A stretch of DNA of 64,000 nucleotides from assembly GCF_014084125.1 (NCBI RefSeq), contig NZ_CP048405.1:6882001-6946000 (forward strand), in the 5' to 3' direction. This document shows, piece after piece, positions 28,865 to 38,477 of this stretch. Source of the DNA: Streptacidiphilus sp. PB12-B1b (GTDB lineage Bacteria > Actinomycetota > Actinomycetes > Streptomycetales > Streptomycetaceae). Each line of letters opens with the position of its first letter. Position 1 is the first letter of the stretch. The translations under genes and the position numbers were made by a program. The notes beneath the pieces are model-generated. The model was not told the DNA's origin. It saw only the letters and a list, made by a program, of their open reading frames with translations, and searched no databases.

Positions 28865-30027
28865 CCGCCGCCGCCGTCAGCCCCGCCGAGGCCGACGTAG
28901 CGGCGCGGCACCCGGGGCCCGATCCGGGTCACGATCTCGTACGAGATGGTCCCGCAGGCGCGGGCCCAGTCCTCGGCGGTGGGCTCGCCGTGGTCGCCGG
29001 GGCCGAACAGCACCACCCGGTCACCGACCTCGGCCGGGTCGCCGCCCAGGTCGACGACGAACTGGTCCATGGCCACCCGCCCGGCGATGGTGCGCCACTT
29101 CCCGCCCAGCCACAGCGGCCCGGTCCCGCTGGCGTGCCGGGGGACGCCGTCGGCGTAGCCCACCGGGACCAGCCCGAGCGTGGTGGCGGTCGGCGTGACG
29201 TAGCTGTGGCCGTAACTGACGCCGTGTCCGGCCGGGACGCTCTTCACCCCGGCCAGCCACGCCTGGAGCGTCATCACCGGCCGCAGCCCGAAGTCGGCCG
29301 GGCTGCCGACCTCCGGCACCGGCGACAGGCCGTACTGCGCCAGGCCCGGCCGGACCAGGTCGAAGTGCGCCTCCGGCAGCAGCAGCGTGGCCGGGGAGTT
29401 GGCCATGTGCCGCACCTCGGGGCGCAGCCCGGCCGCCTCGGCCACGGCCAGCGCCTCGCCGAAGCCGGTGAGCTGCGCCTGGATGGACGGGTGCCCCGGC
29501 TCGTCGGCGCAGGCGAAGTGCGACCAGAGGCCGGTGACGGAGACCAGGCCCTCGGCCTCGGCCGCGCGGGCGGCCCGGACCAGGCCGGGCCAGTCGTGCG
29601 GCTGCGCACCGTTGCGGCCGAGGCCGGTGTCGGCCTTCAGCTGGACCCGGGCCGGACGGCCGGTGGCCCGGACGGCGGCGACCACCCGGGCGAGCGCCCA
29701 CTCACCGCTGACGGTGATGTCGATGTCGGCGGCGACCACCTGCTCCCAGGGGGCGTCCGGCGTCCACAGCCAGCACAGCACGCGGGCCTGGTCGGGGGTG
29801 ATCCCGGCGGCGCGCAGCGCCAGCGCCTCGTCCGGGGTGGCCGTGCCGAGCCAGGTGGCGCCCGCCTCCAGGGCCGCCCGGGCGCACGGGACCATGCCGT
29901 GGCCGTAGGCGTCGGCCTTGACCACGGACATGACGGAAGCCGACCCGGCTCGGTCGCGCAGGGCACGGATGTTCCCCCGCAGCGCCGCCAAGTCGACCAC
30001 GGCTTCGGCACGCATCGCAGATTCCAT
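28861..30027 (-). CDS. alr: Alanine racemase
   Basis: The 388-aa PLP enzyme interconverts L- and D-alanine for peptidoglycan. The Schiff-base Lys lies in VVKADAYGHG; GLWSHFACAD, HMANSPATL, RPGLAQYGL and the catalytic Tyr region SYGHSYVTP followed by GYADGVPR are all present. ATG 30027 has GGGAGA ten bases upstream; an in-frame ATG four codons later (30015) with GGAA six bases upstream is an equally good start. Lies between nnrDE and the coupled hydrolase gene. Confidence 0.96.
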   Translation of the reverse strand: MESAMRAEAVVDLAALRGNIRALRDRAGSASVMSVVKADAYGHGMVPCARAALEAGATWLGTATPDEALALRAAGITPDQARVLCWLWTPDAPWEQVVAADIDITVSGEWALARVVAAVRATGRPARVQLKADTGLGRNGAQPHDWPGLVRAARAAEAEGLVSVTGLWSHFACADEPGHPSIQAQLTGFGEALAVAEAAGLRPEVRHMANSPATLLLPEAHFDLVRPGLAQYGLSPVPEVGSPADFGLRPVMTLQAWLAGVKSVPAGHGVSYGHSYVTPTATTLGLVPVGYADGVPRHASGTGPLWLGGKWRTIAGRVAMDQFVVDLGGDPAEVGDRVVLFGPGDHGEPTAEDWARACGTISYEIVTRIGPRVPRRYVGLGGADGGGG

Positions 30028-30135
30028 TGCCGGTCAGTCTCCCAGACCGCGGCGCCGCCGGACCAACCTCCCGGCGCGCTCGCGGACGATCACGGTCGGC
30101 GGCCGTCCGGCGACCGCACCGGACAGTACGGTCCG

Positions 30136-31668
30136 TCAGCGGTCGACGACATTGCGCCACGCCGCGGGCAGCGCCGCCGCCACGTCCGAGGCGGTGACCG
30201 GCGCCTGCCCGCCGCCGGAGGCGATCCGCGCCGCCAGGCCGTGCAGGTAGGCGGCGACGCTGCCGGCGTCCAGCGGCGCCAGTCCGGCCGCCAGCAGCGA
30301 ACCGGCCAGGCCGGAGAGGACGTCCCCGCTGCCCGCCGTGGCCAGCCACGGCGTCCCGGTCGGGTTGACCCGCACCGGCGCGGCCGGGTCCGGACCGGCG
30401 ACCACGGTGGTCGAGCCCTTCAGCAGCACCGTGCAGCCGTACAGCTCGGCGATGCGCCGGGCGTACCGCAGCCGGGCCGCCTCCACCTGCTCCGGGGTGG
30501 CCGTCTCGCACGCCCCGGCGAGCAGCGCCGCCGCCTCGCCGGCGTGCGGGGTCAGCAGCAGCACGCCGTGCTCGCGGGCGAGCCCGCCCGGCCCGTCCGG
30601 GCCGCCGCGCCGGGCCAGCAGCCGCAGGCCGTCGGCGTCCACCAGCGTGGGCACGCCCGCCGCCAGCGCCTCCTCCAGGGTGCGCTCGGCCTCGGACCCG
30701 TCCGCGAGCCCCGGGCCGACCACCCACGCCTGGGTGCGGCCCGCCGCCTTGGGGCCGCCCTGCGACACCAGCGTCTCCGGGTGCGCCCGGACCACCTCGC
30801 GGGCCGCCGACCCGGCGTAGCGGACCGCGCCCGCGCCGCCGCGCAGCGCCGACGACACCGCCAGCACCGCCGCGCCCGGGTAGCGCTCGGAGCCCGCGGC
30901 GACACCGACCACCCCCCGGCGGTACTTGTCGCTCTCGGCGGAGGGGCGCGGCAGCAGCGCGGCCACGTCGGCGTGTTGCAGCACTTCCACGGCCGGAACG
31001 GGCGGGCGGATGCCGATCTCCACCAGCCGCACGGCGCCGGCGTGCTGGGCGCCCGGGTCGACGAACAGCCCGGGCTTGTGCGTGCCGAAGGTCACCGTGA
31101 GCGCGGCCCGCACCGCCTCGCCCGCGACCTCGCCGGTGTCGGCGTCCACGCCGCTGGGCAGGTCCACCGCCACCACCGGCACCCCCGCCCGCCGCGCCGC
31201 CCGCGCGTACGGCAGGGCTCCGGCCCGCAGCCCGCCCTTCCCCCCGATGCCGACGATCCCGTCCAGCACCAGATCCGCCCACCCGGCCAGCCGATCGGCT
31301 GCGGCCCCGTCCGGCTCCGCCTCCGGGCCGGGTGCGGCGACCGTGCCGCCCGCGGCGAGAAGCGCGGCCAGACCGGCGGCGTGGGCGCGGTCCGGTGCGA
31401 GCAGCACCGCCCGCACCGCGACCCCCCGGGCCGCCAGCCGGGCCCCGGCGTACAGCGCGTCACCGCCGTTGTCGCCGCTGCCCGCGAGCACCAGCACCCG
31501 GCTGCCGCGCAGCCCGCTCCGGGGCCCCGGGCCGCCGCCGGTGAGCAGCTCGACGCAGGCCGCGGCCAGCCCGGCCGCCGCCCGCTGCATCAGCGTGCCC
31601 TCCGGCACCCGTGCCATCAGCGCGGCCTCCGCCGCCCGTACCTGCTCGACCGTGTGCGCGTACCGCAT
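30136..31668 (-). CDS. nnrDE: Bifunctional NAD(P)HX epimerase/dehydratase
   Basis: The 510-aa fusion repairs hydrated NAD(P)H. The N-terminal YjeF_N epimerase domain (about 1-220) has SGDNGGDALYAGARLAARG and VVAVDLPSGVDADTG; the C-terminal ribokinase-like ADP-dependent dehydratase domain (about 230-510) has VVGPGLADG, LLTPHAGEAAALL, TVLLKGSTTVV and GSGDVLSGLAG. GGAGGGGG is seven bases before ATG 31668. It lies 34 bases after acpS and before alr, a conserved actinobacterial order. Confidence 0.95.
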   Translation of the reverse strand: MRYAHTVEQVRAAEAALMARVPEGTLMQRAAAGLAAACVELLTGGGPGPRSGLRGSRVLVLAGSGDNGGDALYAGARLAARGVAVRAVLLAPDRAHAAGLAALLAAGGTVAAPGPEAEPDGAAADRLAGWADLVLDGIVGIGGKGGLRAGALPYARAARRAGVPVVAVDLPSGVDADTGEVAGEAVRAALTVTFGTHKPGLFVDPGAQHAGAVRLVEIGIRPPVPAVEVLQHADVAALLPRPSAESDKYRRGVVGVAAGSERYPGAAVLAVSSALRGGAGAVRYAGSAAREVVRAHPETLVSQGGPKAAGRTQAWVVGPGLADGSEAERTLEEALAAGVPTLVDADGLRLLARRGGPDGPGGLAREHGVLLLTPHAGEAAALLAGACETATPEQVEAARLRYARRIAELYGCTVLLKGSTTVVAGPDPAAPVRVNPTGTPWLATAGSGDVLSGLAGSLLAAGLAPLDAGSVAAYLHGLAARIASGGGQAPVTASDVAAALPAAWRNVVDR

Positions 31669-31702
31669 CCGCGAACCCCCTCCGGTTCCGTCAGCCCTCG
31701 GT

Positions 31703-32071
31703 TCAGCCCTCGGCGATCACCACTGCCGACGCTACGCCCGCATCGTGGCTGAGCGAGAGGTGCCACGACCGAACGCCCAGCTCCTCGGCGCGGGCCGCGA
31801 CCGAGCCGCGCACCTCCAGCCTCGGCTGCCCGGAGGGCTCGGTGCACACCTCGGCGTCGGTCCAGGCCAGCCCGACGGGCGCGCCGAGCGCCTTGGCCAG
31901 GGCCTCCTTGGCGGCGAACCGGGCCGCCAGCGAGGCGACGCCGCGCCGCTCGCCGCTCGGCAGCAGCAGCTCGGAGCCGGTGAACAGCCGCTCGGCCAGG
32001 CCCGGCGTCCGCTCCAGCGACGCCTCGAAACGGTCGATCGCCGCCACGTCGATCCCGACCCCGATGATCAC
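31703..32071 (-). CDS. acpS: Holo-[acyl-carrier-protein] synthase
   Basis: The 122-aa 4'-phosphopantetheinyl transferase activates ACP for fatty-acid and possibly polyketide synthesis. It begins with [14 protein letters not shown], has the Mg/CoA motif [14 protein letters not shown] and the C-terminal [16 protein letters not shown] 32071 follows GGGAGG by four bases; a longer open frame upstream overlaps the divergent regulator and is not used. First gene of the leftward acpS-nnrDE-alr block. Confidence 0.95.
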   Translation of the reverse strand: MIIGVGIDVAAIDRFEASLERTPGLAERLFTGSELLLPSGERRGVASLAARFAAKEALAKALGAPVGLAWTDAEVCTEPSGQPRLEVRGSVAARAEELGVRSWHLSLSHDAGVASAVVIAEG

Positions 32072-32177
32072 ATTGCCTCCCTCTGTCCCGGGCCCGACGC
32101 CCCGGTTCCGGCCCTCATCGTCCACCACGGCACCCCCGCTCCCAAGAAACGCGTTCCCGTCGCGCCGCCGTTGCCTG

Positions 32178-32183
32178 GACAAT
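32178..32183 (+). promoter_or_regulatory. -10-like hexamer of the SARP regulator gene (leaderless type)
   Basis: GACAAT ends seven bases before GTG 32190, the same element and spacing as at 20913. No clear -35 and no Shine-Dalgarno sequence. Confidence 0.5.
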
Positions 32184-32189
32184 GGCTCC

Positions 32190-35100
32190 GTGCGGATACG
32201 ACTGCTCGGCCCTCTGACCGTCATTGACGCCGACGGCTCGGCCGTCGAGCTGGCCGGTGCCCGGCTGCGTACGCTGCTGGCGGCGCTGGCGCTGGAGGCG
32301 GGCCAGCCGGTGTCCTCCGCCCGGCTGATCGACACGTTGTGGCCGGATGCCCGGCCCGGCAACCCCGCCAACGCGCTCCAGGCCCTCGCCTCCCGGCTGC
32401 GCGGGGCCATCGGCCGGGATCTGGTGGCCGCCACGCCCGCGGGCTACCGCCTGGAGCTGGACCGGGCGCAGATCGACGTGCACCGGTTCGAGGCGCTGCT
32501 GCGGCAGCCGGGGGACGCCGTGCCCCGGCTGGGCGCCGCGCTGGCGCTGTGGCGCGGCCCGGCCCTGGCGGACGTGCCCGGCTTCGCCGAGGAGGCGGCC
32601 CGACTGGAGGCGCTGCGCGAGAACGCCCGCGAGGACCTGCTGGAGGCCCGGCTGGAGCAGTCCGACTGCGCCCGGCAGCCGGACGCCGACCTGGTCGCGG
32701 AGCTGGTCGCGGAGCTGGGCGCGCGCACCGCCGCCGCCCCGCTGCGGGACCGCCCCCGGGCGCTGCTGATGCGCGCCCTGCACCGGTCCGGTCGCAGCGC
32801 CGAAGCCCTGGCCGTGTACGAGGAGGGCAAGGCGCTGCTGGCGAAGACGCTCGGCACCGACCCCTCCCCGCTGCTGCGCCGGGCCCACCTGGCGGTCCTC
32901 TCCACCGACGCGGACACCGACCCCCCGCAGACCCGGGACACCGACAGCACGGACGCGCCGCAGTCGGCCGCCGCCACCCGGTCGGCGCAGCCGGGACGGT
33001 CGGCGCAGCCCGCGCCCCGCGCCCTGCCCGCGCCGCTCACCAGCTTCCTCGGCCGGGAGGCCGACCTGGCCGCCGTCCGCGCCGCGCTGGCCGCCGCCCG
33101 GCTGGTCACGCTGACCGGGCCCGGCGGCGCCGGGAAGACCCGGCTGGCGCTGGAGACCGCGTCCGGCAGCGACGCGCCGCACGTGGGCCTGGTGGAGCTG
33201 GCCTCCGTGGGCAGTCCCGGCGACGTCCCCTCCGCCGTCCTGGCCACGCTGCACCTGCGCAGCTCCGCCGGGGCGCAACGGCCGACCGCCGTGCCGCACC
33301 CGGTGGCCGAGGTCACCGAGCGGATCGTGACCGCGCTGGGCAACCGGCCGCTGCTGCTGGTGCTGGACAACTGCGAGCACGTCGTCGAGGCGGTCGCGGT
33401 GCTCGCCGCCCGGCTCCTCGCCGACTGCCCCGGGCTGCGCATCCTGGCCACCAGCCGGGAGCCACTGGGCATCACCGGCGAGCAGCTGCACCCGGTGCCG
33501 CCGCTGGCGTTCCCCGACGACCCGCCCGGCGGCGCCGCCCTGACCGTGGACGCGGCCTGCGGCTTCGCCGCCGTCCGGCTGTTCGCCGACCGCGCCGCCG
33601 CCGTCCGCCCCGGCTACGCCCCGACCGAGGCGGACCTGCCCGCGGTGCTGCGGATCTGCCGCGCCCTGGACGGCCAGCCGCTGGCGATCGAGCTGGCCGC
33701 CGCCCGGATGCGCAGCCTCTCCCCCGACCAGATCGACCAGCGGCTGGCCCGCCGCTTCCACCTGCTCACCGGCGGCAGCCGGACCGTCCTGCCCCGGCAC
33801 CGGACCCTGCGCGCCGTCGTGGACTGGAGCTGGGAGCTGCTGGAGAAGCCGGAGCGGACGCTGCTCGCCCGGATGTCGGTGTTCGCCGGTGGCGCGGGCC
33901 TGGAGACCGTCGAGGAGGTGTGCGCGACCCCGGACCTGCCCTCGGAGGAGGTCCTGGACGTGCTGTCCTCGCTGGTCGACAAGTCGCTGGTGACGCGCTC
34001 CGGCAACGGCCGGTACCGGCTGCTGGAGACCATCCGGGTGTACGCGGCCGAGAAGCTGGACGCGGCCGGCTGCACCGCCGCCGCCCGCGACGCCCACGCC
34101 GCGCACTTCCTGGCCCTGGCCGAGGAGGGCGAGCCGCACCTGTTCACCGGCGAGCAGGTCGCCTGGTTCGCCCGCTTCCTGACGGACCACGACAACCTGG
34201 TCGCCGCGCTGCGCCGGTCGGTGGAGCAGGGCGACGCGCCGACCGCGCAGCGGCTGGTGGCCGCGCTCGGCTGGTACCTGTGGCGGCGCGGCGAGCGCGG
34301 CGAGAACTTCGAGCTGGCCACCGCGGCGCTGGCCATGCCCAGCGACGCCACCCCGCCGGTCGCCCGCGCCGTGACCAGCGGGATCACCGCCCTGTACAGC
34401 CTGGACACCCACTGGGATCTGGGCGCGTCGCTGGAGCTCATGCAGGCCGGTATCGCGCTGCGGGACCGGCTGGACGATCCGTTCGCGCACCCCGTGCTGC
34501 CGCTGCTCGACCTCATGGCGGCCATCTTCGAGTCCGACGACCAGGCCGTCGAGCGGCGGGCCTTCGCCCTGTTCGACGCCCCCGACCCGTTCGTCCAGGC
34601 CACCGCCCGGCTGTTCATGGGCTTCTCGTTGCAGAACGTCGGCCGCACGGACGAGTCCGAGGCGTACCTGAACGAGGCCGCCGAGCGCTTCCGGGCCATC
34701 GGCGACCTGTGGGGCCAGTCGTTCTGCGCCGCCGGCATGGCCGACTACGCCCAGTGGCGGGGCGACATCGACGAGGCGCTCCGGCTGTGGCAGCTGGCGA
34801 TCTCCTGCGAGGAGCGGCTGGGCGTCAACGGGGACATCGGCGACTACCGCTCGCGGATCGTCCACGCCGTGGGGCTGCGCAGCGGCTTCAGCCCGGCGGC
34901 GGTCGAGACCCTGGAGGAGGAGGCCGCCGCCGCGCTGCGCGAGGGCTCCTGGACGATGGTGCTGGCCAGCCACACCGCGCTCGCCGACGCCTACCGGCTG
35001 ATCGGCAGCCCCGAGCGCAGCCGCCCGCTGCTGCGGGAGGCCGCCGAGCTGGTGCGGGGCCGCAGCAACGGCGCGCCGCAGGTGCGGTCGCTGCTCGCCG

Positions 35101-35501
35101 GGGCGGCCGGGTACGTCGAGGCGGCCTGCGGCGACTTCGAGGCCGCCGCCGAGCAGCACCGGACCGCCCTGGAGTCGGCGGTGTTCGCGCACGACGGCCC
35201 GATCATCGCCGCCTGCCTCCAGGGCTGGGCCGATCTGGCGCTGCGCCGGGGCGATCCGCTGCGCGCCGCGGAGCTGCTGGGCGCCGCGCACCTGCAACGC
35301 GGCCTGCCCGACCTGTCCTCGCCGGACGTGGCCCGGATCGCGGCCGGGGCCCGGGCGGCGCTGGGCGAGGCCGGCTACGCGCAGGCGTACGAACGCGGCC
35401 GGGCCACCCCGCGCGAGGTCACCAACGCCTCGCTCGGGGTGGCCGTCGGCCGCCTCGGCGCACCCGTACCCGCGCCCGAACCCGCGCCGCCCGGCCGCTG
35501 A
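32190..35501 (+). CDS. AfsR/SARP-type regulator: winged helix, BTAD, NB-ARC, TPR
   Basis: The 1103-aa protein begins [12 protein letters not shown] with an OmpR-like winged-helix domain (1-90), then a bacterial transcriptional activation domain (about 95-235). After a Thr/Asp/Gln-rich linker comes an STAND ATPase: P-loop [15 protein letters not shown] near 307, Walker [12 protein letters not shown] near 389, [11 protein letters not shown], and [16 protein letters not shown]. The C-terminal 450 residues are helical repeat, probably TPR. Such proteins activate pathway or global secondary-metabolism genes after ligand and ATP binding. Possibly leaderless (GACAAT seven bases upstream). No biosynthetic cluster is adjacent; the nearest genes are acpS (divergent) and a DrrAB exporter. 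Confidence 0.9.
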   Translation: MRIRLLGPLTVIDADGSAVELAGARLRTLLAALALEAGQPVSSARLIDTLWPDARPGNPANALQALASRLRGAIGRDLVAATPAGYRLELDRAQIDVHRFEALLRQPGDAVPRLGAALALWRGPALADVPGFAEEAARLEALRENAREDLLEARLEQSDCARQPDADLVAELVAELGARTAAAPLRDRPRALLMRALHRSGRSAEALAVYEEGKALLAKTLGTDPSPLLRRAHLAVLSTDADTDPPQTRDTDSTDAPQSAAATRSAQPGRSAQPAPRALPAPLTSFLGREADLAAVRAALAAARLVTLTGPGGAGKTRLALETASGSDAPHVGLVELASVGSPGDVPSAVLATLHLRSSAGAQRPTAVPHPVAEVTERIVTALGNRPLLLVLDNCEHVVEAVAVLAARLLADCPGLRILATSREPLGITGEQLHPVPPLAFPDDPPGGAALTVDAACGFAAVRLFADRAAAVRPGYAPTEADLPAVLRICRALDGQPLAIELAAARMRSLSPDQIDQRLARRFHLLTGGSRTVLPRHRTLRAVVDWSWELLEKPERTLLARMSVFAGGAGLETVEEVCATPDLPSEEVLDVLSSLVDKSLVTRSGNGRYRLLETIRVYAAEKLDAAGCTAAARDAHAAHFLALAEEGEPHLFTGEQVAWFARFLTDHDNLVAALRRSVEQGDAPTAQRLVAALGWYLWRRGERGENFELATAALAMPSDATPPVARAVTSGITALYSLDTHWDLGASLELMQAGIALRDRLDDPFAHPVLPLLDLMAAIFESDDQAVERRAFALFDAPDPFVQATARLFMGFSLQNVGRTDESEAYLNEAAERFRAIGDLWGQSFCAAGMADYAQWRGDIDEALRLWQLAISCEERLGVNGDIGDYRSRIVHAVGLRSGFSPAAVETLEEEAAAALREGSWTMVLASHTALADAYRLIGSPERSRPLLREAAELVRGRSNGAPQVRSLLAGAAGYVEAACGDFEAAAEQHRTALESAVFAHDGPIIAACLQGWADLALRRGDPLRAAELLGAAHLQRGLPDLSSPDVARIAAGARAALGEAGYAQAYERGRATPREVTNASLGVAVGRLGAPVPAPEPAPPGR

Positions 35502-35544
35502 GCCCGGGCGGCGGCCGGGCCGGGCCGCGCAGGGACGGGCCGGG

Positions 35545-36351
35545 TCAGCTGCGCCGCTGGTAGGCGCGCAGGGCCAGCGGGAAGAAGACCGCCGCGAAGG
35601 CCGCCGCCCACAGCAGCGTGTGTATCACCGGGACGGCCACGGCCCCGCCGTCGAGCATCGCCCGCATGGCGTTCACCAGCGAGGTCACCGGATTGACCTT
35701 GACCCACGCCTGCAGCCAGCCCGGCATGGAGGCCACGCTGACGAACGCGCTGGAGGAGAAGGTCAGCGGGAACATCACCACGAAGCCCAGCATCTGCACC
35801 TTCTCCGGGTTGGCGGCGACCATCCCGACCAGCACCATCATCCAGGACATGGCCAGCGCGAAGACGATCATCAGCGCCATCGCGCCGACCACCCCGAGCG
35901 CGCTGTGCGGCCGGAAGCCCAGGGCCGTGCCGACGCCCAGCATCAGCAGCAGCGACCACGCCTGCTTGCCCAGGTCGGCCACGACCCGCCCGGCCAGCGG
36001 CGCGGAGCGGGCGATCGGCAGGCTGCGCAGCCGGTCGAAGACGCCCTTCTGGATGTCGCTCTTCAGCCCGACCGCGGTGTTCATGGTGGCGAACAGCCCG
36101 TTCTGGACCACGATCCCGGCCAGCGCGTACTGCAGGTAGGCGTGGGTCGAACCGGACAGCTGTCCGCCGAAGACGTAGGTGAACAGCAGCAGGAACATGA
36201 TCGGCTGGACGCTGAGGTCCATCAGTTCCATCGGGTTGTGCTTGATCTGGACGAGGTTGCGCCAGGCCAGTGTGGCGGTGTGGCCCAGCCCGGCGAGGAG
36301 GCCGACCCGGCCCGAGGCGGGCCGGGCGGGGGTTGCGGTGAGCGTTGCCAT
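35545..36351 (-). CDS. ABC-2 type exporter permease (DrrB-like)
   Basis: The 268-aa membrane protein has about six helices. Recognisable segments are LAWRNLVQIKHNPMELMD, QPIMFLLLFTYVFGG, DIQKGVFDRLRSLPIARSA and NPVTSLVNAMRAML, all typical of daunorubicin-resistance-type permeases. AGGAGT lies six bases before ATG 36351, which comes two bases after the ATPase stop. With the adjacent ATPase it should export a lipophilic compound or lipid; substrate unknown. Confidence 0.93.
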   Translation of the reverse strand: MATLTATPARPASGRVGLLAGLGHTATLAWRNLVQIKHNPMELMDLSVQPIMFLLLFTYVFGGQLSGSTHAYLQYALAGIVVQNGLFATMNTAVGLKSDIQKGVFDRLRSLPIARSAPLAGRVVADLGKQAWSLLLMLGVGTALGFRPHSALGVVGAMALMIVFALAMSWMMVLVGMVAANPEKVQMLGFVVMFPLTFSSSAFVSVASMPGWLQAWVKVNPVTSLVNAMRAMLDGGAVAVPVIHTLLWAAAFAAVFFPLALRAYQRRS

Positions 36352-36353
36352 GG

Positions 36354-37346
36354 TCAGACTCCTGCCTTCTCGGTCTCGTCGGCGGACGCCGCCAGGTCGG
36401 CGGTCCGTTCGGGTTCGGCCCGGTGCCCGGTCAGGGTCAGGAAGACCTCGTCCAGACTGGAGCCGCGCAGCGACATCTCGCCGACGGCCAGCCCGGCCTC
36501 CTCCAGCCGCCGGACCACCGCGGGCATCAGCGCCACGTCCCGCACCGGGACGCTGACCAGGCCGTTGGGGGTGATCTCGGCGGACGCCCCGGCCAGCTCC
36601 GCGACCTGCCGGTGGACCGCGTCCAGATCCGCCGGGCGCACCGGCCGCAGCTCCAGCACCTGCCCGCCGACCTGCGCCTTCAGCGCCTCCGGGGTGCCCT
36701 CGGCGATGACCCGGCCGTGGTCCACCACCACGATGTCGTCGGCCAGCTGGTCGGCCTCCTCCAGGTACTGGGTGGTGAGCAGCACCGTGACGCCGTCGCC
36801 GACCAGGCCCCGGACGGTGTCCCACAGCCCGTTGCGGCTGTGCGGGTCCAGGCCGGTGGTGGGCTCGTCCAGGAACAGCACCTGCGGTCGGCCGACCAGG
36901 GAGGCCGCCAGGTCCAGCCGGCGGCGCATGCCGCCGGAGAAGGTCCCGGCCGCGCGCCCCCCGGCCTCGGTCAGGTCGAACCGCTCCAGCAGCTCGGCGG
37001 CGCGGGCCCGGGCGTCCCGGCGGCTGAAGCCCAGCAGCCTGCCGATCATCAGCAGGTTCTCCGTGCCGGTCAGCATCTCGTCCACGGCCGCGTACTGGCC
37101 GGTGAGGCCGATCTGCGCGCGGACCGCGCCCGCCTCCCGGACCACGTCCAGGCCGCCGACCAGCGCCCGGCCGGAGTCGGGCCGCAGCAGCGTCGCCAGG
37201 ATGCGCACCACCGTGGTCTTGCCCGCGCCGTTGGGCCCGAGCACGCCCAGCACCGTCCCGGTGCGGGCCACCAGGTCCACCCCGGCCAGGGCCTTGGTCT
37301 CCTTGAAGGTCTTGACCAGGCCCTCTGCCTGGATCGCGTACGTCAT
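36354..37346 (-). CDS. ABC exporter ATPase (DrrA-like)
   Basis: The 330-aa ATPase has Walker A LGPNGAGKTTVVR, Q-loop GQYAAVDEMLTG, signature FSGGMRRRLDLA, Walker B VLFLDEPTTGLD and H-loop TTQYLEEAD, plus the C-terminal DrrA extension ending with SLDEVFLTLTG. ATG 37346 follows GGGGAG by six bases; an ATG 17 codons upstream is less well placed. It is coupled to the permease gene. Confidence 0.94.
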   Translation of the reverse strand: MTYAIQAEGLVKTFKETKALAGVDLVARTGTVLGVLGPNGAGKTTVVRILATLLRPDSGRALVGGLDVVREAGAVRAQIGLTGQYAAVDEMLTGTENLLMIGRLLGFSRRDARARAAELLERFDLTEAGGRAAGTFSGGMRRRLDLAASLVGRPQVLFLDEPTTGLDPHSRNGLWDTVRGLVGDGVTVLLTTQYLEEADQLADDIVVVDHGRVIAEGTPEALKAQVGGQVLELRPVRPADLDAVHRQVAELAGASAEITPNGLVSVPVRDVALMPAVVRRLEEAGLAVGEMSLRGSSLDEVFLTLTGHRAEPERTADLAASADETEKAGV

Positions 37347-37483
37347 CGCGGTCTCCCCGTTGTCGTGCTGTCCGTCCGTGCCGTCCTGCGTCACCGACTC
37401 TCCTCCCGGGCACTGACATTCCGCTGAGACGAATCTCTCGCCGCTGACAGCGCCCTGACACGCCACACCGCGGCGGCTGGCCG

Positions 37484-37489
37484 GAGAAT
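37484..37489 (+). promoter_or_regulatory. -10-like hexamer of coaA (leaderless type)
   Basis: GAGAAT ends seven bases before GTG 37496; no Shine-Dalgarno sequence. Spacing is identical to 20913 and 32178. CTGACA lies upstream, but the 23-base distance is too long for a normal -35. Confidence 0.5.
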
Positions 37490-37495
37490 GGGGGC

Positions 37496-38476
37496 GTGCC
37501 GACCACGCTCGAAGCCCAACGCCGCGCTGACGCGTCCCCGTTCGTCGACCTCGACCGGGCGGAGTGGAGCGCGCTGCACCAGCGCACGCCCCTCCCGCTC
37601 TCCGCCGAGGAGGTGGAAGGGCTGCGGGGCCTCGGCGACGTCATCGACCTCCAGGAGGTCCAGGACGTCTACCTGCCGCTGTCACGGCTGCTGAACCTGT
37701 ACGTCACCGCGACCGGCCGGCTGCGCGGCGCGCTGAACGACTTCCTGGACGACAACGAGCACACCCACACCCAGGCCGGGACGCCGTTCGTGATCGGCGT
37801 CGCCGGCAGCGTCGCCGTCGGCAAGTCCACCACCGCCCGCGTGCTGCAGGCCATGCTGGCGCGCTGGCCGGAGCACCCCCGGGTGGAGCTGGTCACCACC
37901 GACGGCTTCCTGCTGCCCAACGCGGAGCTCCAGCGCCGCGGCCTGATGTCCCGCAAGGGCTTCCCCGAGTCCTACGACCGCCGGGCGCTGACCCGCTTCG
38001 TCGCGGACGTGAAGTCCGGCAAGGACGAGGTCACCGCGCCGGTCTACTCCCACCTGGTGTACGACATCGTCCAGGACGAGCGGTTGGTGGTCCGCCGCCC
38101 CGACATCCTGATCGTGGAGGGCCTGAACGTCCTCCAGCCCGCGCTGCCCGGCCTGGACGGGCGCACCCGGGTCGCCGTCGCCGACTTCTTCGACTTCTCC
38201 ATCTACGTCGACGCCCGCGCCGACGACATCGAACGCTGGTACCTGCAGCGCTTCCGCAAGCTCCGCGAGACCGCCTTCCAGGACCCCTCCTCCTACTTCC
38301 GGCGCTTCACCGAGGTCCCCGAGGAGGAGGCCGTCGACTACGGCCGCCAGGTCTGGCGCACCATCAACCGCCCCAACCTGATCGAGAACGTCGCCCCCAC
38401 CCGGGGCCGCGCCAGCCTGATCCTGCGCAAGGGCAGCGACCACAAGGTCCAGCGGGTCCGCCTGCGGAAGCTCTGA
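37496..38476 (+). CDS. coaA: Pantothenate kinase, type I
   Basis: The 326-aa enzyme phosphorylates pantothenate in the first step of CoA synthesis. P-loop [17 protein letters not shown] (about 101-117), [47 protein letters not shown] and FRKLRETAF are classic prokaryotic CoaA segments. GTG 37496 has no ribosome site and a -10-like GAGAAT seven bases upstream, suggesting a leaderless message. The kinase-fold gene at 38478 follows after one base. Confidence 0.96.
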   Translation: MPTTLEAQRRADASPFVDLDRAEWSALHQRTPLPLSAEEVEGLRGLGDVIDLQEVQDVYLPLSRLLNLYVTATGRLRGALNDFLDDNEHTHTQAGTPFVIGVAGSVAVGKSTTARVLQAMLARWPEHPRVELVTTDGFLLPNAELQRRGLMSRKGFPESYDRRALTRFVADVKSGKDEVTAPVYSHLVYDIVQDERLVVRRPDILIVEGLNVLQPALPGLDGRTRVAVADFFDFSIYVDARADDIERWYLQRFRKLRETAFQDPSSYFRRFTEVPEEEAVDYGRQVWRTINRPNLIENVAPTRGRASLILRKGSDHKVQRVRLRKL

Positions 38477-38477
38477 C

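Noticed and set aside
28657-31752. Thousand-codon rightward open frame over alr and nnrDE
   Set aside because: Arg/Pro/His-rich antisense translation; the leftward genes have intact active-site motifs.
31611-32189. Upstream extension of the SARP regulator frame
   Set aside because: It is antisense to acpS and nnrDE and has no family likeness; the conserved winged-helix domain starts at GTG 32190.
32115-35297. Long open frame opposite the SARP regulator
   Set aside because: Gln/Arg/Gly/His-rich low-complexity translation typical of antisense frames in high-GC DNA; the plus strand encodes clear domains.
35502-35544. Terminator between the SARP gene and the DrrB-like gene
   Set aside because: The gap is GC-rich with several GGCCGGGC repeats, but no single convincing stem-loop could be drawn.
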